64,000 bases of DNA from positions 62,001-126,000 of the forward strand of contig NZ_SLVP01000005.1 of assembly GCF_004345425.1 (NCBI RefSeq), given 5' to 3'. Below the pieces are notes generated by a model. It had not been told where the DNA came from, searched no databases, and saw nothing but the letters and a program-made list of their open reading frames with translations. Made by a program: the position numbers and the translations under genes. Below, one piece after another: positions 17,928-26,226 of the stretch. Position 1 is the first letter of the stretch. Each line of letters begins with the position of its first letter. This DNA comes from Paenibacillus sp. BK033. Its GTDB lineage: Bacteria; Bacillota; Bacilli; Paenibacillales; Paenibacillaceae.

Positions 17928-19367
17928 ATGAAGTTTGAAACGAACTGGAGGCCGGACCGAAGCAGAGGCATTCCGATTTACCGGCAAATCGCGGATTATG
18001 TCCGTTCGAAAATCGAAAGCGGAGAGTGGCCGACGGGCAGCCGTATCCCTACGGAAAGGGCAGCCGCGAAAGTGTTCGGCGTGAATCGGAGTACCGTGGT
18101 GCAAGCTTTCGCGGAGCTGGCGGCAGACGGTCTGATTGAAGGGAAAAGCGGGAGCGGGACCATCGTCTCCGCAGCTTCGGCTTGGGACAAGCAGGTACCC
18201 AAATTACCGGACTGGGAGTCTTACGTAAAAACAGGAGTTCATCGGCCCAACCAACGGACCATTCAGGATATCAACCATGCCGAGTTTATTCCCGACATCA
18301 TTCGTCTTGGGACAGGGGAGCCTTCCCCGGATTTATTTCCGAAGGCAATGAACCGGATTTTTCGGCAGCAGCCTTCGCAAACGGATATATTCGGCTATCC
18401 GGAGCCCCGCGGCTTGTATTCGCTTAGGGAGGAGATCAGCAAGCATATGACGGGCTATGGAATAAGCGTTTCGCCGGATTCGGTCCTTATCGTTTCCGGA
18501 GCCTTGCAAGCTTTGCAGCTCATAGCCCTTGGCCTGCTGAAGAACGGTTCATCCGTTCTAACCGAATCTCCTTCCTATTTGCAGTCCCTTCAAGTCTTTC
18601 AGTCTGCCGGCATGAGTATGTGGGGCTTGCCTTTAGACGAGGAAGGACTGGACGCAATCGCGCTCGAGCGTTATGCGGCAAGCGGAAAAGGGACGTTACT
18701 GTATACTATCCCAAGCTTCCATAATCCTACGGGGAAGGTGATGTCCTTGAAGAGAAGACAGGACGTGTACCAATTATGCGTAAAGCACAAGCTGCCGATA
18801 TTGGAGGATGATGCGTACCGCGATCTTTGGCTGGACAAGCCATCCCCTCCGCCGTTGAAATCGCTGGATCAGAACGGGCTGGTCTTGTATATCGGGAGCA
18901 TGTCCAAGACGTTAAGTCCAGGACTGCGGATCGGCTGGGTTATCGGGCCGGAGCAGGTCATCCACCGGCTTGCCGACGTAAAGATGCAGTCCGATTACGG
19001 AGCCAGCACGTTATCCCAATGGACGGTTATGCAGTTTCTTCGGCAAGGGCTGTACGAGGAGCACTTAGACCAGGTGAGGAAGGAGCTGAGGTCCCGCCGC
19101 GCCTATATGCTTCAGCTGCTGGAGTCTTATTTGAAAGAGGCGGCGGAATGGGAGGTGCCGACGGGAGGCTTCTATATTTGGCTTCGGTTCAAACGCGACA
19201 TTTCCGTCCCTGCCTTGTTTGATGCCGCGATTAAGGACGGAGTCTTGCTAAATCCCGGATACCTGTATGATAAAGCGGATCGGAATCATCTCCGTCTATC
19301 TTACTCCTATGCTTCTTTTGAGCAAATGAAAACAGGAATCGAGAGGCTTGCCCGCAGCATACCCTGA
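17928..19367 (+). CDS. MocR-family (GntR-aminotransferase fusion) regulator
   Basis: 479 residues from the ATG at 17928, preceded by TTGGAGAT. The N-terminal GntR winged helix (about 15-80) includes PIYRQIADYVRSKI and FGVNRSTVVQAFAEL. The rest is a fold-type I aminotransferase domain. The PLP lysine is Lys327 in SMSKTLSPGLRIGW, and the NPTG motif reads HNPTGKVMS. MocR proteins use PLP-bound amino compounds as effectors. The divergent LysE exporter is the likely target. The frame stays open far upstream, but nothing there resembles the family. Confidence 0.9.
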   Translation: MKFETNWRPDRSRGIPIYRQIADYVRSKIESGEWPTGSRIPTERAAAKVFGVNRSTVVQAFAELAADGLIEGKSGSGTIVSAASAWDKQVPKLPDWESYVKTGVHRPNQRTIQDINHAEFIPDIIRLGTGEPSPDLFPKAMNRIFRQQPSQTDIFGYPEPRGLYSLREEISKHMTGYGISVSPDSVLIVSGALQALQLIALGLLKNGSSVLTESPSYLQSLQVFQSAGMSMWGLPLDEEGLDAIALERYAASGKGTLLYTIPSFHNPTGKVMSLKRRQDVYQLCVKHKLPILEDDAYRDLWLDKPSPPPLKSLDQNGLVLYIGSMSKTLSPGLRIGWVIGPEQVIHRLADVKMQSDYGASTLSQWTVMQFLRQGLYEEHLDQVRKELRSRRAYMLQLLESYLKEAAEWEVPTGGFYIWLRFKRDISVPALFDAAIKDGVLLNPGYLYDKADRNHLRLSYSYASFEQMKTGIERLARSIP

Positions 19368-19390
19368 AGTGTCGGGATGCTGTTTTTTTT
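19355..19390 (+). terminator. terminator overlapping the mocR-like 3' end
   Basis: CAGCATACCC pairs with GGGATGCTG (one bulge) and is followed by eight T residues. The stem begins inside the last codons of the gene. Confidence 0.85.
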
Positions 19391-19417
19391 GTTCTAAATT
19401 TTCATGAAAAAAGCTCA

Positions 19418-19441
19418 AACTTTTTGGCGGCTTAAAGCGTC
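19418..19441 (+). promoter_or_regulatory. ECF-sigma (SigV-type) promoter candidate upstream of oatA
   Basis: AAC followed by TTTTT (from 19418), a 17-base gap counted from AAC, then CGTC (19438-19441). This is the usual ECF arrangement of an AAC -35 core and CGTC -10. It lies 48 bases before the oatA ATG. It would place oatA-sigV-rsiV under SigV autoregulation, as in B. subtilis. Confidence 0.55.
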
Positions 19442-19488
19442 TTGAATACATAACAAAATTATTTAATATGTAAGGGACGGAAACAGCA

Positions 19489-21513
19489 ATGGAAGACAAC
19501 ATGAACAGCAAGAAACGTTACATGCCGGGAATTGACGGACTGCGGGCTTTATCGGTGCTCGCCGTCATCGCCTACCATCTGAACATGAAGTGGGCGCAAG
19601 GAGGATTAATTGGAGTTGCCATCTTTTTTGTTATCTCCGGCTACCTCATTACCGATCAAATCCTTATTCAGAAGCAGCGCCATGGAAGGCTGGATTTAAA
19701 GGATTTCTGGATAAGAAGAGCACGCAGGCTTCTTCCTGCGATGTTCTGCATGCTGTTGTTCGTTGCCATATGGCTGTTGTTACTCGATCCCAACCGATTA
19801 AACCATCTGCAGGGCGACTACTTATCATCGCTGTTCTACGTTAATAACTGGTGGCTGATTTTCCATCAGGTCTCGTATTTCGAAAGCTTTGGCCCGCCGT
19901 CCCCGATCGGACATTTATGGTCGTTGTCCATCGAAGAGCAGTTCTATCTGATTTGGCCGTTGTTATTGCTTCTGACCCACCGCCGCGGCAAGCTGTTCGT
20001 CATGATTCTTATCGCGGCTGTCGCATCGGCGTTGGCAATGGCATTCCTGTACGTGCCAGGGTCTGATCCAAGCCGGGTCTACTATGGAACGGATACCCGA
20101 ATGTTTGGTCTTTTGATCGGTGCGGCATTGGCGGTTGTATGGCCGAGTCATAAGCTGAATGCAGCGGTTTCCAAAGCCTCCCGGTTTTCAATGGATGCGA
20201 TCGGAGGCATAAGCATAATTGCGCTTATCGCCATGATGCACCGAATGAACGAATACGATGCTTCGTTATACCGCGGCGGTTTTCTGGGCTTGTCGTTACT
20301 TACTGCAATTGCAATCGCCGTACTGGCGCATCCTGCCAGCTTCCTGGCCAAAGCCATGGGGCTTCGACCGCTGAAGTGGATCGGCGTTCGTTCTTATAGC
20401 TTATACATTTGGCATTATCCTATAATTATTTTAACGAACCCTTCCAATCAGGCCGTTACCCCGGGTCCGTTACTGATTGTCGTCCAGATTGCGGCAAGCT
20501 TTGCGCTTGCAGCCTTGTCTTACAAATACGTGGAGGAACCGCTTCGCCGCGGCTCGCTTCGGGCAAAATTCCGGACGGTATTATCCGTCAGATGGCTTGG
20601 CGTACAGCCTCTAGCTTTTTTGATTATTATTCCATTATTATTTACGCCAAGCTTCGGCAGCTCGCTTCTGAAGGCCACATCGGCTCCGGTTACCGTTGTT
20701 TCGGATAATATCCAGCATGATGACGTGAAGCCGTCGCCGCCATCTCCAACTCCGCCTCCTGCCAAGGAGCCGGAAAATGATGCTATCGGTGAGACTCCCG
20801 ATCCGCATACGGATAAACCGGATACGAATACCGAAACAAGCAAACCGACGAAAAACGAGACGCCGGATCCTACAAAGGAGCCTGTTCAGACGTCTAAGCC
20901 GGAGCATACGCCCGAACCGTCCAAAGAACCGGAAGCGGATGCCGGTGCGACAAAGGATAGCTCAACAGAGCCGCCTCAAAAGGGATCGGATGACCCGAAT
21001 AAGCCACCTGTTGAAACGATAAAGCCTCCCGTCCATCAAACGGGTAACGGCAAAGGAATTACCGTGATCGGCGATTCCGTTATTCTCGATGCCGCACCGT
21101 TTCTTGAAAAGGGAATGCCCGGCATTGTCGTGGACGGTAAAGTTGGCCGTCAGATGAGGCAGGCGCAGGACGTAATCAACCAGATGAAGGCCGATCATAC
21201 GCTAGGCAGCACGGTCGTTCTGGAGCTGGGGACAAACGGAGCGTTTACCAACAAGCAACTGAAGGCTTTAATCGAGTCGCTTGATCAGGTTGAGCATATT
21301 TATCTCGTGAATACGCGGGTTCCGCGGAATTGGCAGGATACAGTAAATCAGATGCTTCCAGAAGTTGCTAAGGCGTACGGCAATGTAACCATAGTAGACT
21401 GGTATTCTGCAAGCGAAGGGAAGGAAGATTATTTCGCGAAGGATGGCGTTCATTTGAAGCGTGAAGGCGCCGAGTATTATGCGTCCATGCTAATCGATGC
21501 GATCTCCAAGTGA
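19489..21513 (+). CDS. oatA: OatA-like peptidoglycan O-acetyltransferase
   Basis: 674 residues. The N-terminal acyltransferase-3 domain (about 10-385) has about eleven membrane helices and the conserved GIDGLRALSVLAVIAYH with His30. A Pro/Thr/Lys/Glu-rich linker of about 115 residues follows. The C-terminal extracellular SGNH esterase-type domain has GDSV (Ser530), GTNG (Asn583) and DGVH (Asp652, His655). OatA O-acetylates N-acetylmuramic acid in peptidoglycan and blocks lysozyme. sigV- and rsiV-like genes follow at once, which strongly supports this role. ATG 19489 has AAGGGACGG upstream; ATG 19501 is an alternative. Confidence 0.88.
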   Translation: MEDNMNSKKRYMPGIDGLRALSVLAVIAYHLNMKWAQGGLIGVAIFFVISGYLITDQILIQKQRHGRLDLKDFWIRRARRLLPAMFCMLLFVAIWLLLLDPNRLNHLQGDYLSSLFYVNNWWLIFHQVSYFESFGPPSPIGHLWSLSIEEQFYLIWPLLLLLTHRRGKLFVMILIAAVASALAMAFLYVPGSDPSRVYYGTDTRMFGLLIGAALAVVWPSHKLNAAVSKASRFSMDAIGGISIIALIAMMHRMNEYDASLYRGGFLGLSLLTAIAIAVLAHPASFLAKAMGLRPLKWIGVRSYSLYIWHYPIIILTNPSNQAVTPGPLLIVVQIAASFALAALSYKYVEEPLRRGSLRAKFRTVLSVRWLGVQPLAFLIIIPLLFTPSFGSSLLKATSAPVTVVSDNIQHDDVKPSPPSPTPPPAKEPENDAIGETPDPHTDKPDTNTETSKPTKNETPDPTKEPVQTSKPEHTPEPSKEPEADAGATKDSSTEPPQKGSDDPNKPPVETIKPPVHQTGNGKGITVIGDSVILDAAPFLEKGMPGIVVDGKVGRQMRQAQDVINQMKADHTLGSTVVLELGTNGAFTNKQLKALIESLDQVEHIYLVNTRVPRNWQDTVNQMLPEVAKAYGNVTIVDWYSASEGKEDYFAKDGVHLKREGAEYYASMLIDAISK

Positions 21514-21540
21514 CCATAAATAGAGAAGGGTATGCCGGCC

Positions 21541-22047
21541 ATGAACAGAAAGTCAGAACAACTACTGACCAATTGCATTACAGAAAACAAGGAAAACATA
21601 TACCGGCTGGCATATAGCTATGTCAAAAACAAAGAGGATGCGCTCGATATTGTTCAAGACTCGATTTATAAGGCTATGACCAGTATCGAGCTGCTGAAGG
21701 ACTCCACCGCGGTGAAAAGCTGGTTTTACCGGATCGTTGTGAATACGTCTTTGGATTTCTTGCGCAAGCACAAGAGAGTTCATCCGATGGACCTGGAAAA
21801 GCTGGAATTTTACGCGCTTGGCGCCGAGGATTCTTATATGGACATCGATTTGGTCAGGACACTCGCGGATTTGCCCCCTAAATATCGGGAAGTTGTTGTC
21901 CTCCGCTTCTTCGAGGATATGAAGATCGAAGAAGTGGCGGAGGTGCTTCAGGAGAATGTGAATACGGTCAAAACAAGGTTGTACCAGGCGTTGAGACTGC
22001 TTCGCGCGAAGCTGAAGGATACTTCCTTAAAGGAGACTAATGGATGA
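21541..22047 (+). CDS. sigV: ECF RNA polymerase sigma factor, SigV-like
   Basis: 168 residues from the ATG at 21541, with GAAGGG ten bases upstream; an in-frame ATG at 21532 is too close to that site. Region 2 includes NIYRLAYSYVKNKEDALDIVQD, and region 4 includes LPPKYREVVVLRFFEDMKIEEVAEVL and NVNTVKTRLYQALRLL. It overlaps the rsiV-like start by ATGA-type coupling. In B. subtilis, SigV responds to lysozyme and switches on oatA. Here it lies between oatA and rsiV, so the same circuit is likely. Confidence 0.87.
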   Translation: MNRKSEQLLTNCITENKENIYRLAYSYVKNKEDALDIVQDSIYKAMTSIELLKDSTAVKSWFYRIVVNTSLDFLRKHKRVHPMDLEKLEFYALGAEDSYMDIDLVRTLADLPPKYREVVVLRFFEDMKIEEVAEVLQENVNTVKTRLYQALRLLRAKLKDTSLKETNG

Positions 22048-22937
22048 GTGATTTATTGGAGCATCTGCGGAAGGAGTATCATTCGGTACCGATTCCCGAG
22101 GAGCTGGATCTTATCGTTAACCGTTCCATCAAACAAGCCTTGCATACCCGCAGGGCGAAACGTTTGAAGGTGAAGGGGATGACGATAGCTGCGGCGATAC
22201 TCGTATTTCTGATTGCGATTAATGCCAGTACGACGGTTGCCAATGCGCTGGCTTCCATTCCTGGCGTGGAACGGATCGTCAAAGTGCTTACCTTGCAGGA
22301 GTTCAAGCTGAAGGAGTCCAATTACGAAGCCGATATCAAAGTACCGGCGATCACGAATATGGAAAACAAGGAGCTGCAGCTGGGGCTTAACCAGAAATAT
22401 TTGGCCGAGAGCAAAGCGTTGTATGACCAATTTCAGGATGAGATTGCAGATTTGAAGAAGCAAGGCTTGAACGGCGCTCATGTCGGCATAGATGCCGGAT
22501 ATGAAGTGAAGACGGATAACGATACGATTTTGTCAATCGGTCGTTATTTTCTGCAGACGGCCGCATCCTCTTCCACGGTGATGCAGTTCGATACGATCGA
22601 TAAGAAGAACCAGAGACTGATTACGCTGCCGATGCTGTTCAAGGATGATCAGTATCTGAGACTGGTGAGCGACAATATTATAGCCCAAATGAAAGAACAG
22701 ATGAAAGGCGAAGACGGCAAGATCTATTGGATTGCCGGAGCGGTCGACTATCTCCCGATAGAGGAAACGTTCTCGTCGATCAAGAAGGACCAGAGCTTCT
22801 ATATTAACAAGGACGGCAAGCTGGTCATCGTCTTTAACAAATACGAAGTTGCACCGGGCTCTATGGGCCTTCCGGAATTCGTAATCCCGACAGACGTTAT
22901 CCAAGGCGATCTCGTCAGCAACTATTATATTAAATAA
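22044..22937 (+). CDS. rsiV: Anti-sigma factor RsiV-like (DUF3298/DUF4163)
   Basis: 297 residues. A short cytoplasmic N-terminal part (1-45) should bind the sigma factor. One membrane helix (about 46-66) is followed by an extracellular domain with LNQKYLAESKALYDQF, LSIGRYFLQTAASSST and ITLPMLFKDDQYL, typical of RsiV and the DUF3298 fold. In B. subtilis RsiV binds lysozyme directly, is cut by signal peptidase and RasP, and releases SigV. The gene follows sigV with a 4-base overlap and ends before a terminator. Confidence 0.85.
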   Translation: MSDLLEHLRKEYHSVPIPEELDLIVNRSIKQALHTRRAKRLKVKGMTIAAAILVFLIAINASTTVANALASIPGVERIVKVLTLQEFKLKESNYEADIKVPAITNMENKELQLGLNQKYLAESKALYDQFQDEIADLKKQGLNGAHVGIDAGYEVKTDNDTILSIGRYFLQTAASSSTVMQFDTIDKKNQRLITLPMLFKDDQYLRLVSDNIIAQMKEQMKGEDGKIYWIAGAVDYLPIEETFSSIKKDQSFYINKDGKLVIVFNKYEVAPGSMGLPEFVIPTDVIQGDLVSNYYIK

Positions 22938-22941
22938 CGAC

Positions 22942-22980
22942 AAGCAGAGGGGCATGAGGCTCCTCTGCTTTGTTTTGTTG
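22942..22980 (+). terminator. terminator after rsiV
   Basis: AAGCAGAGG/CCTCTGCTT stem with an 11-base loop, followed by a T-rich stretch broken by G residues. Confidence 0.75.
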
Positions 22981-23064
22981 CAGCAATTCCTTATTCTGGT
23001 GACAAAGCAGGTCGCGGAATGGTAAAATACAGCCGACAAACTCACAATCGAAGGGATAAACCCA

Positions 23065-23847
23065 ATGCAACTTCATTCCAATACCATTCTTATTACCGGA
23101 GGAGCATCCGGCATCGGTCTAGAGCTTGCCAGCCGCTTATCGGCCCTCGGCAACACAGTTATCGTATCCGGCCGGGATCAGGCCAAGCTGGATCAAGCGA
23201 GATTGCAATACCCTATGCTTCATGCGTTCCCTTGCGATGTTACGGAGCCCGAAGCTATCGCAAAGTTATACGACAGCGTAACCGCCCAATTCCCGGAGCT
23301 GAACATGCTAATAAATAATGCGGGATTGATGCGGAAAATCAATTTGCAGCGGAAGGAAGCCGATCTTCACGACATCAGCCGCGAAATCGAGACGAATCTG
23401 AGCGGCCCGGTCCGCATGGTGAACCAGTTCTTGCCCCATTTGTTAAAGCAGCCTTCCGCGGCCATTATGAATGTCTCGTCCGCATTGGCCTTTGTTCCAT
23501 TCGCGATCTCGCCCGTATACGGGGCTACGAAAGCCGGCATTCATTCCTTTACCCGCTCTCTGAGGGTCCAGCTCAAGAACACGCGTGTTCGAGTGTTTGA
23601 GCTTGCTCCGCCATTAACGAAAACGACGCTGGTTGACGCGTTTGAAGCCAATGATATGAAGGGCAGCACAGCGATGGAGGTATCCGAGCTAGTTAATCAT
23701 GTCATTAAAGCTATGGAGAAGGACCAGTTTGAAATCCGTCCGGGACAAAGCAATCTGCTTAAGCTGATGAGCCGGGTTGCGCCTAACTTTATATTCAAGC
23801 TAATGAGCAAATCGGTTGATGCCATGCACGCGGAATCAGGCAACTAA
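23065..23847 (+). CDS. Short-chain dehydrogenase/reductase, DltE-like
   Basis: 260 residues with the classical SDR fold. The cofactor motif is TGGASGIG (11-18), NNAG is at about 89, the catalytic Ser is in NVSSALAF and the active-site motif is Y152GATK156. The family position is close to DltE/YusZ-type oxidoreductases of Bacillales, going by the MLINNAGLMRKINLQ and NHVIKAMEKDQFEIRPGQ regions. No dlt genes are nearby, so cell-envelope involvement should not be inferred from that name. A GAAGGGA ribosome binding site precedes the ATG. Substrate unknown. Confidence 0.83.
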   Translation: MQLHSNTILITGGASGIGLELASRLSALGNTVIVSGRDQAKLDQARLQYPMLHAFPCDVTEPEAIAKLYDSVTAQFPELNMLINNAGLMRKINLQRKEADLHDISREIETNLSGPVRMVNQFLPHLLKQPSAAIMNVSSALAFVPFAISPVYGATKAGIHSFTRSLRVQLKNTRVRVFELAPPLTKTTLVDAFEANDMKGSTAMEVSELVNHVIKAMEKDQFEIRPGQSNLLKLMSRVAPNFIFKLMSKSVDAMHAESGN

Positions 23848-23882
23848 ACCAAAAGACTCCTCACGGAGTCTTTTGGTTTAGT
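23843..23882. terminator. bidirectional hairpin between SDR gene and yjcZ-like gene 1
   Basis: Perfect 18-bp inverted repeat ACTAAACCAAAAGACTCC/GGAGTCTTTTGGTTTAGT with a 4-base loop. The A/T-rich outer stem gives U-rich ends in both directions, serving two convergent genes. Confidence 0.8.
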
Positions 23883-23890
23883 CTGTTGAA

Positions 23891-24013
23891 TTAGCTTTCT
23901 TTTTTACCCCGATATCCGTAAGAAGTACCGCAGCCACCGCCAAAGATACCGCAGCTGCAAGCGATAATGACCAACAAGATGAACAGAACAAGAATGAAAC
24001 CGGAAGATGCCAT
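23891..24013 (-). CDS. YjcZ-family spore peptide 1
   Basis: 40 residues, too short for routine gene calling. A hydrophobic helix FILVLFILLVIIACSCG (6-22) is followed by a Gly/Cys-rich stretch GIFGGGCG and a short basic tail ending in KKES. This is the YjcZ-type layout of tiny spore-associated proteins abundant in Bacillales. An AGGAGG ribosome binding site lies 11 bases before the ATG, and a mother-cell-type -10 box is upstream. It is paralogous to the gene at 24262-24429. The function of the family is not established. Confidence 0.8.
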   Translation of the reverse strand: MASSGFILVLFILLVIIACSCGIFGGGCGTSYGYRGKKES

Positions 24014-24049
24014 AAAGAATAAAACCTCCTAGTAATTTAGAATACACTA

Positions 24050-24075
24050 TAGATTATGCTTCTAGGTTAGCAAGT
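24050..24075 (-). promoter_or_regulatory. sigma-K/E-like promoter for yjcZ-like gene 1
   Basis: On the minus strand, AC (24075-24074), 15 bases, then CATAATCTA (24058-24050). This matches the CATANNNTA -10 and AC -35 pattern of late mother-cell promoters. Confidence 0.4.
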
Positions 24076-24170
24076 GCTTGGACCTCTATCTCGTATATAG
24101 AAGACTATTTGGAATCATCCTGCCAGGATAAATGAGTTGGTAGGAAGTTTGACAGGCCATGCGAAAGCGA

Positions 24171-24199
24171 ACAGAAGACCCCGTAAAGGGGTCTTCTGT
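24171..24199. terminator. hairpin downstream of yjcZ-like gene 2
   Basis: Perfect 12-bp stem ACAGAAGACCCC/GGGGTCTTCTGT with a 5-base loop, 63 bases beyond the stop on the minus strand. There is no clean T run, so termination is probable but not certain. Confidence 0.55.
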
Positions 24200-24261
24200 T
24201 TCATGCATATATTTAGAGATTAACATTCATCAGCATTCATGGAGGCATGATGCTGCATGGA

Positions 24262-24429
24262 TTAGTAGTAGCCTTTACCTGTACCTACGCCTCCAACTCC
24301 TGGATAGCCGCCGCCGCAGCCGCCACCCCAACCGCCTACAAAACCGCAACCGCAGACGATGATCACCAGCAAGATGAACAGCACAAGAATTGAACCAACG
24401 TTGTTAAATCCATGGCCAATACCTGACAT
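24262..24429 (-). CDS. YjcZ-family spore peptide 2
   Basis: 55 residues, too short for routine gene calling. After a short polar start (MSGIGHGFNNVG) comes a hydrophobic helix SILVLFILLVIIVCGCG (13-29), then a Gly-rich tail with WGGGCGGGY. The helix is nearly identical to that of the gene at 23891-24013, which shows recent duplication. A strong AAGGAGGTG ribosome binding site precedes the ATG. It is likely a spore coat or forespore-surface peptide; the function is unknown. Confidence 0.82.
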   Translation of the reverse strand: MSGIGHGFNNVGSILVLFILLVIIVCGCGFVGGWGGGCGGGYPGVGGVGTGKGYY

Positions 24430-24464
24430 AATTCACAACACCTCCTTACGTCTGGAGTATACTT

Positions 24465-24489
24465 TAATATATGTGGGGGGAGCGGATGT
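24465..24489 (-). promoter_or_regulatory. sigma-K/E-like promoter for yjcZ-like gene 2
   Basis: On the minus strand, AC (24489-24488), 14 bases, then CATATATTA (24473-24465), matching CATANNNTA. The same type of box precedes yjcZ-like gene 1. Confidence 0.4.
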
Positions 24490-24578
24490 GATTGGGTATT
24501 TGCCTCGGAGGCATTTAACCAATTCCGTTTGCCCCTCCGGTACAGGAGTCAGGGCAAGACGATGGTCCATATTGAGCG

Positions 24579-24612
24579 TAAAAACCCCCGGATGAACGGA
24601 TCAACCGGGGGT
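24579..24612 (-). terminator. terminator of the phn operon
   Basis: On the minus strand, ACCCCCGG/CCGGGGGT stem followed by TTTTTA. It lies 8 bases after the last phnE stop. Confidence 0.88.
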
Positions 24613-24619
24613 TCGCTTA

Positions 24620-25414
24620 TTAGACGAGTTTCTTGCGGATCGCGCCGGAGATAAGGTCAATGATGGTGATCATGACGATAATCCCAAGCAAAATAATGCC
24701 GACACGGTCCCAATGGCGCGTGCTTAAAGCGAAGATGAGCGGAGTGCCGATTCCGCCTGCTCCAATAAAACCAAGGATGGTCGCAGATCGGACATTAATC
24801 TCAAACCGGTACAGCGTATAGGATAAAAAGCTTGGGAGCACCTGAGGCAGCACGGCGAACCATAATTGCTGGTACCGGTTGGCACCGGATGCAAGCAAGG
24901 CTTCTGACGGACCGCGGTCGATGCTCTCGATCTCCTCCGCATACAGCTTGCTCAGCATGCCGACGGAATGAATGCCAAGGGCGAGAACGCCAGCGAACGA
25001 GCCTGGACCAACGGCTTTGATAAAGAGGAGGGCCATAACGAGCTCGGGAAAGGTGCGCACAAAGCTCAAAACGATTTTACCCGACCCCGGAACCATCCGA
25101 AATCTGCTCATATTTCTGGCCGCCCAGAAGGCAAAAGGAAAGCTGACTATCGCAGAGATTATCGTTCCCAGAACCGAAATAGCCAGCGTATCCAGTAATC
25201 CCCGCAATAAATCCTCGCCGTCCGGCAAATACACATAATCCCAATCCGGCTGAAAAAGACCGGTAAGAATCGATTTCATAATGGTTCCCGCTGTTTCTTT
25301 AATGCCCGTAAAAGGCACGCCGCTAAATGCCCATACGTACACAGCGAGCAGAGCGGCGTAGAACAGCCAACGATAAGGATTTTTTTTCGGTTTTTGGATA
25401 ATGACATTATTCAC
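24620..25414 (-). CDS. phnE: Phosphonate-type ABC transporter permease PhnE (second copy)
   Basis: 264 residues with about six membrane helices. The ABC permease coupling loop is EEIESIDRGPSEALLASGANRYQQLWFAVLPQ, with the EAA-type motif before a conserved Gly. The C-terminal block FEINVRSATILGFIGAGGIG is the signature of PhnE proteins. It pairs with the upstream PhnE and the PhnC ATPase to import phosphonate, phosphite or related compounds. Its start overlaps the end of the upstream phnE by 4 bases. It is the last gene of the operon. Confidence 0.9.
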   Translation of the reverse strand: MNNVIIQKPKKNPYRWLFYAALLAVYVWAFSGVPFTGIKETAGTIMKSILTGLFQPDWDYVYLPDGEDLLRGLLDTLAISVLGTIISAIVSFPFAFWAARNMSRFRMVPGSGKIVLSFVRTFPELVMALLFIKAVGPGSFAGVLALGIHSVGMLSKLYAEEIESIDRGPSEALLASGANRYQQLWFAVLPQVLPSFLSYTLYRFEINVRSATILGFIGAGGIGTPLIFALSTRHWDRVGIILLGIIVMITIIDLISGAIRKKLV

Positions 25415-26226
25415 AGCAGTCTCTCCCTTAGCTTCGTACTGGCATAGTCAATAACAAGTACTACGGCAAGCGTAAAGAGGATGATGACGCTTGTCTTGTC
25501 GTATTCCAGGAAACCAAGCGTTGCTTCGTAATAAAGACCGATGCCGCCTGCGCCTACAAGACCCAATACGGCGGCGGCGCGAACATTAATCTCGAAGGTA
25601 TAGAGCACGAAGGACATAAAGTTCGCCTGGATTTGCGGGACGACGCCGTACGCGATTTTTTGCGCAAAATTGCCTCCTGCGGCCGTAAAGGCTTCAAGCG
25701 GTCCTTGGTCGATGGTTTCAATCAGCTCGTACGTCAGCTTGGAGATAAGGCCCACCGAGAAGACGGTTAGAGCCAGAATCCCCGGAATCGGGCCCAAGCC
25801 GAAGACGGCTACAAAGATCGCGGCCAGAAGCAAATCCGGTACCGTGCGAACAAGATTAAGAAGAAACCGGGACGGATAATACAGCCAGCGGTAACGCGTC
25901 AGATTAGCCGCGCACAGCAAGGATACCGGAACGGACAATACCGCGCCAATCGTTGTGCCGATCAAAGCCATGCGAATCGTTTCGAGCATGCCGTGAACAA
26001 TGTTGTCGAAGTAGCTCCAGCGCGGCGGGAACATTTCCTTCAGCAGATCCCACATATTGGGCATGCCGGTAATCAAGTCGGGAAGGGATGCTTCGGTTTG
26101 CTTGCCGCTCGCCCAGAGCAGAACAAGAATCAATGCGATGGTCAAATAATGCTTGATCCGGCCTGGCGGTTTGGGACGAGCCGTCTTTTGGGGCGCGGCG
26201 GGCTTCATATTGACGTGAAGACTCAT
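25411..26226 (-). CDS. phnE: Phosphonate-type ABC transporter permease PhnE (first copy)
   Basis: 271 residues. It has an N-terminal basic extension, then about six membrane helices. The EAA-type loop [32 protein letters not shown] and the block [20 protein letters not shown] mark it as PhnE. It shares clear similarity with the second copy, so the two likely form a heterodimeric permease. It overlaps phnC by 4 bases and the next phnE by 4 bases, indicating tight translational coupling. Confidence 0.9.
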   Translation of the reverse strand: MSLHVNMKPAAPQKTARPKPPGRIKHYLTIALILVLLWASGKQTEASLPDLITGMPNMWDLLKEMFPPRWSYFDNIVHGMLETIRMALIGTTIGAVLSVPVSLLCAANLTRYRWLYYPSRFLLNLVRTVPDLLLAAIFVAVFGLGPIPGILALTVFSVGLISKLTYELIETIDQGPLEAFTAAGGNFAQKIAYGVVPQIQANFMSFVLYTFEINVRAAAVLGLVGAGGIGLYYEATLGFLEYDKTSVIILFTLAVVLVIDYASTKLRERLL

